This document shows positions 1-7,853 of a DNA stretch of 64,000 bases, in pieces; within the stretch, counting starts at the first letter, position 1, and each line of letters begins with the position of its first letter. Under the pieces are notes generated by a model. It saw only the letters and a list, made by a program, of their open reading frames with translations, made no database searches and was not told where the DNA came from. The stretch spans positions 187,164-251,163 of the forward strand of contig NZ_NEWK01000002.1 in the NCBI RefSeq assembly GCF_002217655.1, read 5' to 3'. Source of the DNA: Geobacillus thermocatenulatus. GTDB lineage: Bacteria > Bacillota > Bacilli > Bacillales > Anoxybacillaceae. Position numbers and translations under genes: made by a program.

Positions 1-2
1 TT

Positions 3-716
3 ATGCATGAAAACAAATATTTAACCATTTACCATGACCTCATTTCCCGCATCCGCCGCGGAGAATGGAAGGCGTACGACAAGCTGCCATCGGAACACGA
101 GCTGGCCGCCCGGTATGAGACATCGCGCGAGACGATTCGCAAAGCGCTCCATTTGTTGTCCGAGCACGGCTATATCCAAAAAATGAAAGGAAAAGGATCG
201 ATCGTCCTTGACGTCGGCAAATATGACTTTCCCGTATCCGGATTGGTCAGCTTTAAAGAACTGGCGCAGACGATGAAGCAGCCGGTGCGGACGATCGTGC
301 ATGAACTGGCGATCATCAAGCCGGATCGCGAGCTCAGGCAGCAGCTGCGCGCCTCAAGCAAAGACGAAGTGTGGAAAGTCGTGCGCGTCCGGGAAATCGG
401 CGGAGAGCGGATTATTTTGGATAAGGATTTCTTTTTGAAGAAGCATGTGCCGCTATTGACGAAAGAGATTTGCGAAGACTCGATCTATGAATACTTGGAA
501 ACGAAGCTGCATTTGCCCATCAGCTTTGCCAAAAAGGAAATGTCCATTGATGGGGCGACGGACGAAGATCACCGCTATTTGGACTTAAACGGCGATGACC
601 GCGTCGTGGTCGTCAAAAACTACGTGTATTTAAGCGATGCTGCATTGTTTCAATACACGGAATCGCGTCACCGGCTCGACAAGTTCCGATTTGTCGATTT
701 TGCGCGCCGGAAATGA
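3..716 (+). CDS. treR: Trehalose operon transcriptional repressor (GntR family)
   Basis: 237-residue GntR/HutC-type regulator. Residues 1-70 form the winged helix (LPSEHELAARYETSRETIRK is the recognition region) and residues 85-235 the UTRA effector domain. It resembles B. subtilis TreR over its full length, including the ending FQYTESRHRLDKFRFVDFAR. In that family the protein represses the trehalose PTS/phosphotrehalase operon and is released by trehalose-6-phosphate. treR usually closes the tre operon, so treP and treA probably lie just left of the window (inference). The start ATG is at the window edge, so its RBS cannot be judged. A terminator hairpin follows. Confidence 0.93.
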   Translation: MHENKYLTIYHDLISRIRRGEWKAYDKLPSEHELAARYETSRETIRKALHLLSEHGYIQKMKGKGSIVLDVGKYDFPVSGLVSFKELAQTMKQPVRTIVHELAIIKPDRELRQQLRASSKDEVWKVVRVREIGGERIILDKDFFLKKHVPLLTKEICEDSIYEYLETKLHLPISFAKKEMSIDGATDEDHRYLDLNGDDRVVVVKNYVYLSDAALFQYTESRHRLDKFRFVDFARRK

Positions 717-773
717 CAACGCCTTCTGTGCCCCAGGTTGTTTGTGAGCCAGTCTGGGGCGGATGGAAGTGTG

Positions 774-810
774 GGCCACGCTGCAAACTGCAGCGCGGCT
801 TTTTTTGTTT
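774..810 (+). terminator. Rho-independent terminator after treR
   Basis: An imperfect GC-rich stem (GGCCACGCTGCA pairing with TGCAGCGCGGCT) is followed directly by a run of seven T. It lies about 60 bases after the treR stop. A second short inverted repeat (GCCCCAG / CTGGGGC, 730-760) precedes it. Confidence 0.75.
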
Positions 811-828
811 GCGCGGGCAACATAAATT

Positions 829-857
829 TTATAAGTAAAACTATGTTCTAAATCATC
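829..857 (+). other. Replication terminator site (Ter), left copy 1
   Basis: The sequence CTATGTTCTAAATCATCAA (841-859) matches the B half of the B. subtilis Ter consensus (CTATGTACYAAATNTTC, as I recall it) with a GTAC to GTTC change. An AT-rich, weaker A half lies to its left. The 13-base core recurs at 2436 and, on the other strand, at 58616. An RTP gene lies 9.5 kb away. The B half faces right, so by the B. subtilis rule this site should stop leftward-moving forks. Confidence 0.75.
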
Positions 858-929
858 AATGAAAATCATAAAAAACCTACATTATGGCTATCCTTCTTGG
901 TAACAACAGTACGTGAAGGAGGCGCCGAC

Positions 930-2342
930 GTGGAAGGAACATGGTGGTCGCTGTTGCCTTTTTTGCTCATCATTCCATTGGCAATATGGTTGAAAGAAAT
1001 TTTACCCGGCCTCGTGGCCGGATTGCTCGTCGGGGCGTTTTGCCTTGAGCGGTCGGCTGTTGGCGCGATTGAGCGCGCTGTTTCCGCCATTCTTCACGCT
1101 CTTACGGATTCGGAACATATGAAAGTGGCGGCGTTCTTATATTTGTTCGGCTCTCTTGTCGGCATGATGCAAATTACCGGCGGGATCAAAGGGGTTGTCG
1201 AGAGACTTTCCGGCCGCATCCGCTCGAAGCGGGGGATTTTGTTGTTCGTTTGGCTGACGGTGCCGGTGACGTTTTTTATGCCGATGTTTCGCATTATGCT
1301 CCTTGGACCAGTGATGAAAGCGGTCCTTCGCCAGTTTCGCATCGACCGCCGCCGCATGGCGTACATGATCGATGTCTCAACCGAACCGATCATCGTGCTT
1401 TTGCCGGCGGCAACGGCATTTGTCGGCTTTATGACTTCCGTTGTCGCCGCGGCGCTTGAGCAAAACGACATTCACGAATCGCCGTATGACGTGTTTTTGC
1501 ACAGCCTGCCGTACAACTTGTTTGCGATTTTCGCTCTGGCCGTCGGGGTGTTGACGACGATGTTGAACATCCGGATCGGCAAACCGCGAGCGAAAAAAGA
1601 GGAAGGGGAAACGAATGAACTGCACGGACTCGGGTTGCGCAAGGAGCTGGCGCTGATCAACGGAGAGCCGCTTCATTTATTCGTTCCGTTGGCGCTGTTG
1701 CTCGGCTTGACGTTTGCCTTTTTTGTCTATGACGGTCGGCGGCGCGGAGCAAACCGCTGGATTGAGGCGTTTTCCGCGGCCGATGCGACATGGGCGATGA
1801 TGTTGGCGTTGTTTGTGACCATCCTTTTGTCGATGGCGTTTTATTTATGGCGTCGACAATCGCTTTCAGAGCTGACATACCATTTTTTTGCTGGAGGTAA
1901 CGAAATGATGGCGCCGATCGGCATGCTCGTTCTCGTATGGGCGGTCTCGGCGGTGGCGGGGGAACTAGGATTTGCGGAGTACGTGTCGTCGACGTTCGGC
2001 ACATGGCTGCCGGGGGCATTCGTGCCAGCGGCCGTGTTTTTGGTCGGATCGTTTTTATCCTACTTTATCGGTTCTTCATGGGGAACGTGGGGCATTTTGA
2101 TGCCGCTTGGCGTCACGCTTTCCCATGCGACCGGAGCGCCGCTCGAAGTGACAGTCGGCGCCGTGTTTGCGAGCGGGACGTTTGGCGCCTTTGCTTCTCC
2201 GCTTGGCGATACGACGATCACGACCGCAGCCATTATGGATATGGACTTGATGAGCTATGCGAAATATAAACTGCGCCTCTCTCTCCTTTGCGCCGGCGCG
2301 TCGCTCGCAGGATACGTTCTTTTGCCGCTTTGGATGCCATGA
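930..2342 (+). CDS. NhaC-family Na+/H+ antiporter-like membrane protein
   Basis: About 470 residues with around 11-12 hydrophobic segments. The C-terminal block containing FASPLGDTTITTAA fits the conserved P-x-S/G-D-T-T motif of the NhaC family (sodium/proton or dicarboxylate-coupled antiporters). I place the start at GTG 930 because AAGGAGG lies 7 bases upstream; an in-frame TTG at 897 has no such site. The protein sits in the cytoplasmic membrane. Its true substrate (Na+/H+, or malate/lactate exchange as in YqkI/MleN relatives) cannot be told from sequence. It is monocistronic, with a Ter site just upstream and another downstream. Confidence 0.8.
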   Translation: MEGTWWSLLPFLLIIPLAIWLKEILPGLVAGLLVGAFCLERSAVGAIERAVSAILHALTDSEHMKVAAFLYLFGSLVGMMQITGGIKGVVERLSGRIRSKRGILLFVWLTVPVTFFMPMFRIMLLGPVMKAVLRQFRIDRRRMAYMIDVSTEPIIVLLPAATAFVGFMTSVVAAALEQNDIHESPYDVFLHSLPYNLFAIFALAVGVLTTMLNIRIGKPRAKKEEGETNELHGLGLRKELALINGEPLHLFVPLALLLGLTFAFFVYDGRRRGANRWIEAFSAADATWAMMLALFVTILLSMAFYLWRRQSLSELTYHFFAGGNEMMAPIGMLVLVWAVSAVAGELGFAEYVSSTFGTWLPGAFVPAAVFLVGSFLSYFIGSSWGTWGILMPLGVTLSHATGAPLEVTVGAVFASGTFGAFASPLGDTTITTAAIMDMDLMSYAKYKLRLSLLCAGASLAGYVLLPLWMP

Positions 2343-2420
2343 ACCAGCGGAACGCGCCGCCGGCCGGTCTTTTCAAGCTTCCTAATAGGTGAACAGGTTG
2401 GGATGTTCACCGTCTCATTT

Positions 2421-2449
2421 TATAATTATAAAAAATGTTCTAAATAATC
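2421..2449 (+). other. Replication terminator site (Ter), left copy 2
   Basis: AAATGTTCTAAATAATCAA (2433-2451) repeats the core of the copy at 841 in the same orientation. The first two bases of the CTATG core are AA here, so this copy may be weaker. It lies between the nhaC-like gene and the promoter at 2463. Its orientation should block forks moving leftward. Confidence 0.7.
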
Positions 2450-2462
2450 AATAAATCAACAA

Positions 2463-2491
2463 TTGAAAACAAGAACAAACCAGAGTATGAT
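2463..2491 (+). promoter_or_regulatory. Sigma-A promoter of the thioesterase operon
   Basis: TTGAAA (2463-2468) and TATGAT (2486-2491) are separated by exactly 17 bases, which is the ideal geometry. The start point would fall inside the palindrome at 2501, fitting repression by promoter occlusion. Confidence 0.65.
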
Positions 2492-2500
2492 AAAAATAAC

Positions 2501-2518
2501 ATACTGACTAGTTGGTAG
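2501..2518 (+). promoter_or_regulatory. Palindromic operator (TetR type?) upstream of the thioesterase operon
   Basis: ATACTGACTAGTTGGTAG lies 9 bases after the -10 element. It matches 14 of 18 positions of the palindrome upstream of the SDR/enoyl-CoA hydratase cluster when that site (43675-43692) is read on the - strand (ATACTAACCGGTTGGTAT). The position relative to the -10 is nearly the same at both. I infer one TetR-like regulator, encoded outside this window. Confidence 0.6.
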
Positions 2519-2609
2519 CTGCAAATCCAACTCAGCCACGCCCCATGCTCACCCAAACGAATATTGTGGGCGAAAGGGGCAAAAAAAGGAAAGAAAGGAA
2601 GAGGGAGAA

Positions 2610-3059
2610 ATGAAGACGCACATTATTACCATCAACCCACGCTTTTGTGAAACGGATGCGCTTGGACATTTAAGCAACATTAGCTATTTTATTTATTTAG
2701 AAGAAGCGCGCACCCGCCTGTTTGATGAATGGCGTTACGGCGGGCGAACGGACGACTGGCATTTTATTTTAGCTTCCACCAAGTGCGATTTTATCAACCA
2801 AGGATTCTTCGGACGACGATTGCGCGTGGAAACCAATGTCTCCCGGATTGGCAATAAAAGCTTTCAATGCATTCATCGCATCATGGAAGAGGAAACAGGG
2901 AGACTGATCGCCATTGGAGAGGCAGCGGTCGTCCATTTCAATTTCCAAACCCAAACGAGCGAACCATTGCCCGATGACTTGCGGACCATGCTTGCCGAAT
3001 ACCTTGTGCCGTCCGTGGGGGAAACGATTTCGCCGGCATCGTGCAAAAAAAGGGAGTGA
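2610..3059 (+). CDS. Acyl-CoA thioesterase, 4HBT hot-dog fold
   Basis: 149 residues. The N-terminus (PRFCETDALGHLSN-x(4)-YLEEAR) is the classic YbgC/4-hydroxybenzoyl-CoA thioesterase motif, with the catalytic Asp in ETDALGH. Such enzymes hydrolyse short or medium acyl-CoA thioesters in the cytosol. The RBS GAGGGAG precedes the ATG. It is the first gene of a likely three-gene operon with a PLP enzyme and an acyl-CoA dehydrogenase, behind a clear promoter and palindromic operator. That suggests a catabolic acyl-CoA pathway. The substrate is unknown. Confidence 0.82.
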   Translation: MKTHIITINPRFCETDALGHLSNISYFIYLEEARTRLFDEWRYGGRTDDWHFILASTKCDFINQGFFGRRLRVETNVSRIGNKSFQCIHRIMEEETGRLIAIGEAAVVHFNFQTQTSEPLPDDLRTMLAEYLVPSVGETISPASCKKRE

Positions 3060-3176
3060 ATACCATCCGCCTGTACGGCGGATTTTTCATTTTCAACTTT
3101 CCCACGTTTTTTGGACCGAACCACCGAAGGCGACATACTTTGTAAATAGACGAAATGGCGGAAAGGGGGAATCAAC

Positions 3177-4676
3177 ATGGCCATTCACGCTGTGATCGGC
3201 AATGCGGTGTATACATGCCGCGGGGAGCTTGAGACGTATTTTCAGCCGTTTCGCGATGGAACGATCGGCCGCTTTCATCCGTTTTCTACGCCGTTTGGCA
3301 AACAGCGGCTTATTTACGCCGACTGGACGGCAAGCGGGCGGCTGTACCGGCCGATTGAAGAGAAGCTGACGCATGAGCTCGGTCCATTTGTCGGCAACAC
3401 GCATACGGAATCGAATGTAACCGGAACGAAAACGACGCTTGCCTATCGCTATGCAAAAGAAATCATCAAACAGCACGTTCATGCCGGGAAAAACGACGTC
3501 TTGATCATGCAAGGCGCCGGGACCACAAGCGCCGTCAACAAGCTGCAGCGTCTGCTTGGCTTGCGCGTACCGGAACGATGGAAGCACCGCTTGTCCCTTC
3601 ATGATGAGGAGCGGCCAGTCGTCTTTGTCACCCATATGGAGCACCATTCCAATTTATTGCCATGGGTGGAAACCATCGCGGAAGTCGTGGCGGTCCGGCC
3701 GACCAAGAACGGGGATGTCGATCTTGACCATTTGCGCGAGCTGCTGGAGCGCTACCGAGATCGGCCGCAAAAAATCGGTGCCTTTACTGCTTGCTCGAAC
3801 GTCACGGGGTTGGAAACCCCATATCATAAGCTGGCGAAAATCATGCACGAGCATGGCGGCCTTTGCTTTGTCGATTTTGCCGCTTCCGCTCCGTACGTCC
3901 GCATCGATATGCATCCGGACGACCCAATGGAGCAGCTTGATGCCATTTATTTCTCCCCCCATAAGTTTCTCGGCGGGCCGGGAAGCGCCGGCGTGCTTCT
4001 CTTTAACAGCCGTCTTTATCATCAGCACGCTCCGGATCACCCCGGCGGCGGGACGGTGTACTGGACTGACCCGTGGGGGAACTATGAATACATCCAAGCC
4101 ATTGAGGAACGCGAAGATGGCGGAACACCGCCGTTTTGGCAAACCATCAAGGCAGCGTTGGCCATCCAGCTGAAAGAGCAAATGAACGTAAAACAGATGC
4201 GCGCCCGCGAAAAGGAACTTGTTTCCCTTCTTTTGCCGGCGCTCAAAAGCATTCCCGGCGTCCGCGTGCTTGAAGGACATCGGGACGACCGTCTTGGCAT
4301 CATCTCATTTGTCATAGATGGATTGCATTACAATCTTGTTGTCAAACTGCTGAATGACCGCTTCGGCATTCAAGCACGCGGCGGCTGTTCCTGCGCCGGA
4401 CCATACGGCCACTATTTGCTTGGCATCGACAAGGAACAATCCGCTATGTTGCTTCAAGAAGTCAAAAACGGCAATCCTCTCGCCAAACCAGGATGGGTGC
4501 GTCTGTCGCTCCATCCTACGATGACGAACGAAGAAGTGTATGCGATCATCCACGCCATCCGTCAAATCGCCCGCTATGGCCGCCGCTGGCAGGAGGAATA
4601 CGAGTACGATGCTGGGAAAAATGAGTTCGTCCACCGTGACGATGATCGGTACATTCGGCATTTCTTTCTCTTTTAA
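3177..4676 (+). CDS. Class-V aminotransferase-fold PLP enzyme (cysteine desulfurase-like)
   Basis: 499 residues, longer than the roughly 400 of typical cysteine desulfurases. YFSPHKFLGGPGSAG contains the Schiff-base Lys in the SPHK context. RGGCSCAGPYGHYLLG resembles the active-site Cys loop of the SufS/NifS branch. GRLYRPIEE and GNTHTESN fit the class-V N-terminal region. The RBS AAAGGGGG precedes the ATG. It could be a desulfurase, selenocysteine-lyase-like or aminotransferase enzyme; the family is broad and this long subtype is, to my knowledge, uncharacterised. It lies between acyl-CoA genes, so a role in degrading a sulfur- or amino-containing substrate is possible (inference). Confidence 0.75.
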   Translation: MAIHAVIGNAVYTCRGELETYFQPFRDGTIGRFHPFSTPFGKQRLIYADWTASGRLYRPIEEKLTHELGPFVGNTHTESNVTGTKTTLAYRYAKEIIKQHVHAGKNDVLIMQGAGTTSAVNKLQRLLGLRVPERWKHRLSLHDEERPVVFVTHMEHHSNLLPWVETIAEVVAVRPTKNGDVDLDHLRELLERYRDRPQKIGAFTACSNVTGLETPYHKLAKIMHEHGGLCFVDFAASAPYVRIDMHPDDPMEQLDAIYFSPHKFLGGPGSAGVLLFNSRLYHQHAPDHPGGGTVYWTDPWGNYEYIQAIEEREDGGTPPFWQTIKAALAIQLKEQMNVKQMRAREKELVSLLLPALKSIPGVRVLEGHRDDRLGIISFVIDGLHYNLVVKLLNDRFGIQARGGCSCAGPYGHYLLGIDKEQSAMLLQEVKNGNPLAKPGWVRLSLHPTMTNEEVYAIIHAIRQIARYGRRWQEEYEYDAGKNEFVHRDDDRYIRHFFLF

Positions 4677-4780
4677 GCTTCCGAGAGCAAGGACGGTCAT
4701 TTTTTCATGCGTTTTTGTTTTCAGTCCTAGCCAGAACTCGGTACAATAAAGGCATCTTGACCAAAAGAAGGGGAGAACCG

Positions 4781-5959
4781 ATGAACGAATTGTACCATTT
4801 GCTTGTGCGAACCGATCGGGAGCAACAATTGTACAACCAAGCGCGTCGCCTTGCGGAACGGTTTGCGGAAAGGGCGGCGCATGATGACGAACAGGCAACG
4901 TTTCCATTTGCCGATTTTGCCGATTTAAAAGAGGCTGGATTCCTTTCCTTGACCGTCCCAACTGAATACGGCGGCCAAGGGGCGTCGCTTTATGAGCTCG
5001 TGCTCGTGCAAGAAACGATCGCCCAAGGCTCTGGGGCAACCGCCTTGGCGTTCGGCTGGCACGCAAGCATTCTCATGCGTTTATTTTTGCTTCGCCGCTG
5101 GCCAGAATCGGTGCTCACTCATTTGGCGAAAGAAGTCGTTTGCCGCCACGCGCTCATCAACAGCGCCCACTCTGAACGGACAACTGGCAGCCCGGCGCGC
5201 GGCGGTAAACCGGAAACGACGGCCGTCTTTCGCCATGGCCGCTTTGTGCTTCGAGGGCGAAAGACATTTGCATCGTTAGCCCCTGCGCTCGATTACGTAT
5301 TGATTTCCGCCACGATGGAAGACGGTCGGGTCGGTGAATTTCTCGTGCCGATGTCTGCTTCAGGCATCCGCATCGAGCCGACGTGGAACACGCTTGGCAT
5401 GCGGGCGACGCGCAGCGATGATCTTGTTCTTGAAGAGGTCGAAGTCGACCAAGAGGCGCTCGTCGAGACGCTCGGAGAAGCGAATGAAGCCGCTCCGGCG
5501 CAAGGATGGCTGTTGCACGTGCCGGCTTGTTACTTAGGCATCGCCATTGCGGCGCGCAATGAGGCGCTTCGCTTTGCCAAGACGTACCAGCCTAATACCC
5601 TGCCTCACCCAATCGCCTCGACGCCAGAAGTGCAGCGGAAAATCGCGGAAATGGAATGGCGCCTCACCCATGCGCGCCATTTCCTGTACGCGGTCGCCGA
5701 TTTATGGGATCGCTATCCGGAAAAACGGATGGAAATGAAAGAGGAGTTGGCAACAGCCAAATTGGTCGCCACCAATACCGCGCTTGAAGTCGTCGATTGG
5801 GCGATGCGCATTGTCGGCGGACAAAGCTTGTTTGCTGACAACCCGCTCCAGCGGCATTACCGTGACGTCCGCGCTGGACTCTACAACCCGCCGGCGGATG
5901 ACTTGACGTTTCAATGGCTTGCCAAGCGGGCATTGTCTCACAACCCACCTGCTCCATAA
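4781..5959 (+). CDS. Acyl-CoA dehydrogenase family flavoprotein
   Basis: 392 residues when started at ATG 4781, which has AGAAGGGGA 6-7 bases upstream; an in-frame ATG at 4715 would add 22 residues without an RBS. The N-terminal helical part contains VPTEYGGQGASLYEL, the middle beta domain LGMRATRSDDLVLEEVEV, and the C-terminal helical part IVGGQSLFADNPLQRHYRDVRA. All are typical of the ACAD superfamily, including the branch related to DszC/SfnB monooxygenases. The usual catalytic Glu of ACADs is not obvious, so an oxygenase-like role is also possible. Last gene of the operon, followed by a strong terminator. Confidence 0.82.
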   Translation: MNELYHLLVRTDREQQLYNQARRLAERFAERAAHDDEQATFPFADFADLKEAGFLSLTVPTEYGGQGASLYELVLVQETIAQGSGATALAFGWHASILMRLFLLRRWPESVLTHLAKEVVCRHALINSAHSERTTGSPARGGKPETTAVFRHGRFVLRGRKTFASLAPALDYVLISATMEDGRVGEFLVPMSASGIRIEPTWNTLGMRATRSDDLVLEEVEVDQEALVETLGEANEAAPAQGWLLHVPACYLGIAIAARNEALRFAKTYQPNTLPHPIASTPEVQRKIAEMEWRLTHARHFLYAVADLWDRYPEKRMEMKEELATAKLVATNTALEVVDWAMRIVGGQSLFADNPLQRHYRDVRAGLYNPPADDLTFQWLAKRALSHNPPAP

Positions 5960-5983
5960 AACAGAACGGACTCAAGAACACGA

Positions 5984-6019
5984 AAAAGCTGTCCCGGCTT
6001 TGTGGGGGACAGCTTTTTT
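5984..6019. terminator. Bidirectional terminator between the acyl-CoA dehydrogenase and speE
   Basis: AAAAAGCTGTCCC and GGGACAGCTTTTTT form a stem with A-rich and T-rich tails. It can end the + operon and also the convergent speE gene, which stops at 6032. Confidence 0.85.
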
Positions 6020-6031
6020 GATGCCAAGCGG

Positions 6032-6907
6032 TTATTCCACCTCAAGCGCCGAACGCAAAAACTCGGGCAAGGCGAAACATTGACGAAAGACCGCATCATT
6101 GACGTATTTCGTGTCGTTTGGAATGGTTGTTTGCGCCGGGAAAACGAGCGGCCGTTTCGAGCCGATCGTAAAGCTCCACAATCCGCCTGGATACGTCGGC
6201 ACCACAGCGGTGTACACAAGCACATGCGGGAACAGTTCGCGAATGTTGCGGTACGTCCGTTTCAAAATATCCAAGTGGAAAATCGGCGACTGGCTTTGGC
6301 AGACCATCAGCCCGTCCGCTTTCAAGGCGCGATGGACGTTGGCGTAAAACTCCGGTGAAAACAAGGCTTCCGCCGGGCCGACAGGGTCAGATGAATCGAT
6401 CATAATGACGTCGTAGACGCTTTCCTTCCCTTGCACAAACACGACGCCATCATCATAAACAAACCGCACGCGCGGATCCGATAAGTTGCCGGAGACAGCT
6501 GGCAAATGCTCTTTGCACGCCCGGACGACTTTTTCGTCGATTTCCACCATGTCGATGGCTTCAAGATGAGCGTATTTCGCCGTCTCACGAGCTGCGCCGC
6601 AGTCGCCGCCGCCGATGATGAGCACCCGCTTCGCTTCCGGATGAAACTGCAGCGGCACGTGCGAAATCATTTCGTTATAAATATGGCCGTCAATCGAGGT
6701 CGTTTGCACGACGCCATCGAGTACGAGCATGCGGCCAAAATCGTACGAATCCAAAATCATCACATGCTGGTACTCGGACGGCTCGGCAAAAATCACCTCT
6801 TTGATTCGATAGCTGATTTTTAAGTTGTCGCGATCATCTTCGGTGAGCCAAAGCTCTCCATTGTCCATATGCAAGTAAGGTGGCAAAGCGTTTCTTTCGT
6901 GTTTCAT
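6032..6907 (-). CDS. speE: Spermidine synthase / polyamine aminopropyltransferase
   Basis: 291 residues with the SpeE fold. GGGDCGAARE is the decarboxylated-SAM (dcSAM) binding glycine loop, where many SpeE proteins have GGGDGG. DSSDPVGPAEALFSPEFY carries the catalytic Asp region, and VPTYPGGLWSFTIGSK is the conserved C-terminal motif. It transfers an aminopropyl group from dcSAM to putrescine, or to agmatine in many thermophiles. The N-terminus is about 15 residues longer than B. subtilis SpeE (ELWLTEDD aligns with the usual start). A strong RBS (AAAGGAGG) supports the ATG at 6907. No speD neighbour is seen, so this may be a second paralogue. Confidence 0.88.
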   Translation of the reverse strand: MKHERNALPPYLHMDNGELWLTEDDRDNLKISYRIKEVIFAEPSEYQHVMILDSYDFGRMLVLDGVVQTTSIDGHIYNEMISHVPLQFHPEAKRVLIIGGGDCGAARETAKYAHLEAIDMVEIDEKVVRACKEHLPAVSGNLSDPRVRFVYDDGVVFVQGKESVYDVIMIDSSDPVGPAEALFSPEFYANVHRALKADGLMVCQSQSPIFHLDILKRTYRNIRELFPHVLVYTAVVPTYPGGLWSFTIGSKRPLVFPAQTTIPNDTKYVNDAVFRQCFALPEFLRSALEVE

Positions 6908-6952
6908 TGTGACCTCCTTTAGTCATGCAGATGTTTTCACACCTTTCTAATC

Positions 6953-7135
6953 TTAATATATTCTTCGTCTTGTGGCAAACAAAGGGGATGTGATCGGCCG
7001 GTGCCGGACGGACGTATTCATCCCGCCGCCCATGTTTGACGACTGGTTTCTTTTTTCCAATTGATGATCGTTCTTGCCGCCACATCCCGCGCAAAGGCCG
7101 AGCGCCAAGGTGCCAATCGCCGCCAAGGCCGCCAT
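6953..7135 (-). CDS. Possible small lipoprotein or decayed ORF
   Basis: A 60-codon frame between nsrR and speE encodes a hydrophobic start (MAALAAIGTLALGLCAGCGG) that looks like a signal region with a lipobox-like Cys, followed by a polar tail. The same frame reads back about 20 further codons without a good start codon or RBS. It may be a degraded gene or have a non-standard start. No family recognised. Confidence 0.3.
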   Translation of the reverse strand: MAALAAIGTLALGLCAGCGGKNDHQLEKRNQSSNMGGGMNTSVRHRPITSPLFATRRRIY

Positions 7136-7238
7136 CGGTTTCGCATCATCCCGCGTCTTCCTTCCGTAGCGCGATGCTTGGTGATCGTGTGCCTGCCAAA
7201 CGCCAAAAAACTCTCCAGCTTATAGCCAGAAAGTTTTC

Positions 7239-7682
7239 TCAACCGCGCCGCTCTTTCAATAAAGAACGAAGCGACGCTCGGTCTTCAAGCAAGTCGGCGA
7301 GCGTATACGCATCCAGCACACGCAAAAACGCCTCTAACGCCTCGTGAAGTGCGAAGCGAAGCCGACATACCGGCGTTAAGACGCACTCATTGCCATGGGC
7401 GGCAAAACACTCGACAAGCGATAAGTTTTCCTCCGTTTCGCGAACAACCGCGCCGATGACAATCTCCTCGGGGCGTTTCGCCAGGCGGATTCCACCGTTG
7501 CGCCCACGGATCGTTTCAATGTAGCCGAGTTTGCCAAGCTCATGGACGATTTTGCTTAAATGATGCTCTGAAATGGAAAAGGCAGCGGCAATGTCTTTGA
7601 TGTTTGTTTTTTCTTCTTCATCAAGCGCGCCTAAAAACAAGAGGACGCGCAAGGCGTATTCCGTATAGTTCGTCAACTGCAC
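7239..7682 (-). CDS. nsrR: Nitric-oxide-sensing Rrf2 repressor
   Basis: 147 residues. The N-terminal winged helix (MQLTNYTEYALRVLLFL, then SISEHHLSKIVHELGKLGY and TIRGRNGGIRLA) and three Cys in VECF, NECV and PVCR (about residues 92-106) match NsrR, which binds an Fe-S cluster destroyed by NO. B. subtilis NsrR is 146 residues. It is divergent from hmp, and the shared 170-base intergenic region has two NsrR-like palindromes, so it should control hmp and perhaps itself. Confidence 0.9.
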   Translation of the reverse strand: MQLTNYTEYALRVLLFLGALDEEEKTNIKDIAAAFSISEHHLSKIVHELGKLGYIETIRGRNGGIRLAKRPEEIVIGAVVRETEENLSLVECFAAHGNECVLTPVCRLRFALHEALEAFLRVLDAYTLADLLEDRASLRSLLKERRG

Positions 7683-7763
7683 CGTGATTCACAACCTTTA
7701 AGCGGCATTCTTGATCCCATTGTACCACACCTGATTCGAACGGAGAATTGTGAACAATTTATT

Positions 7764-7787
7764 AAAGATGTATTTGAAATATTGCTT
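7764..7787. promoter_or_regulatory. NsrR-like operator (partial palindrome)
   Basis: AAGATGTATTTGAAATATTG resembles the NsrR box (ATRTATYTTAAATATAT type). It is the more degenerate of the two copies in the nsrR-hmp gap. Confidence 0.55.
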
Positions 7788-7813
7788 TTTCGTAGTGCTC
7801 ATGATTGAATAAA

Positions 7814-7834
7814 AGATGTATTAAAAATACATGT
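7814..7834. promoter_or_regulatory. NsrR operator in front of hmp
   Basis: GATGTATTAAAAATACATG is an almost perfect dyad (ATGTATT / AATACAT) about 20 bases before the hmp start. This is the expected place for NsrR repression of hmp. Confidence 0.75.
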
Positions 7835-7853
7835 TTTTTAAGGGGATGAAATC

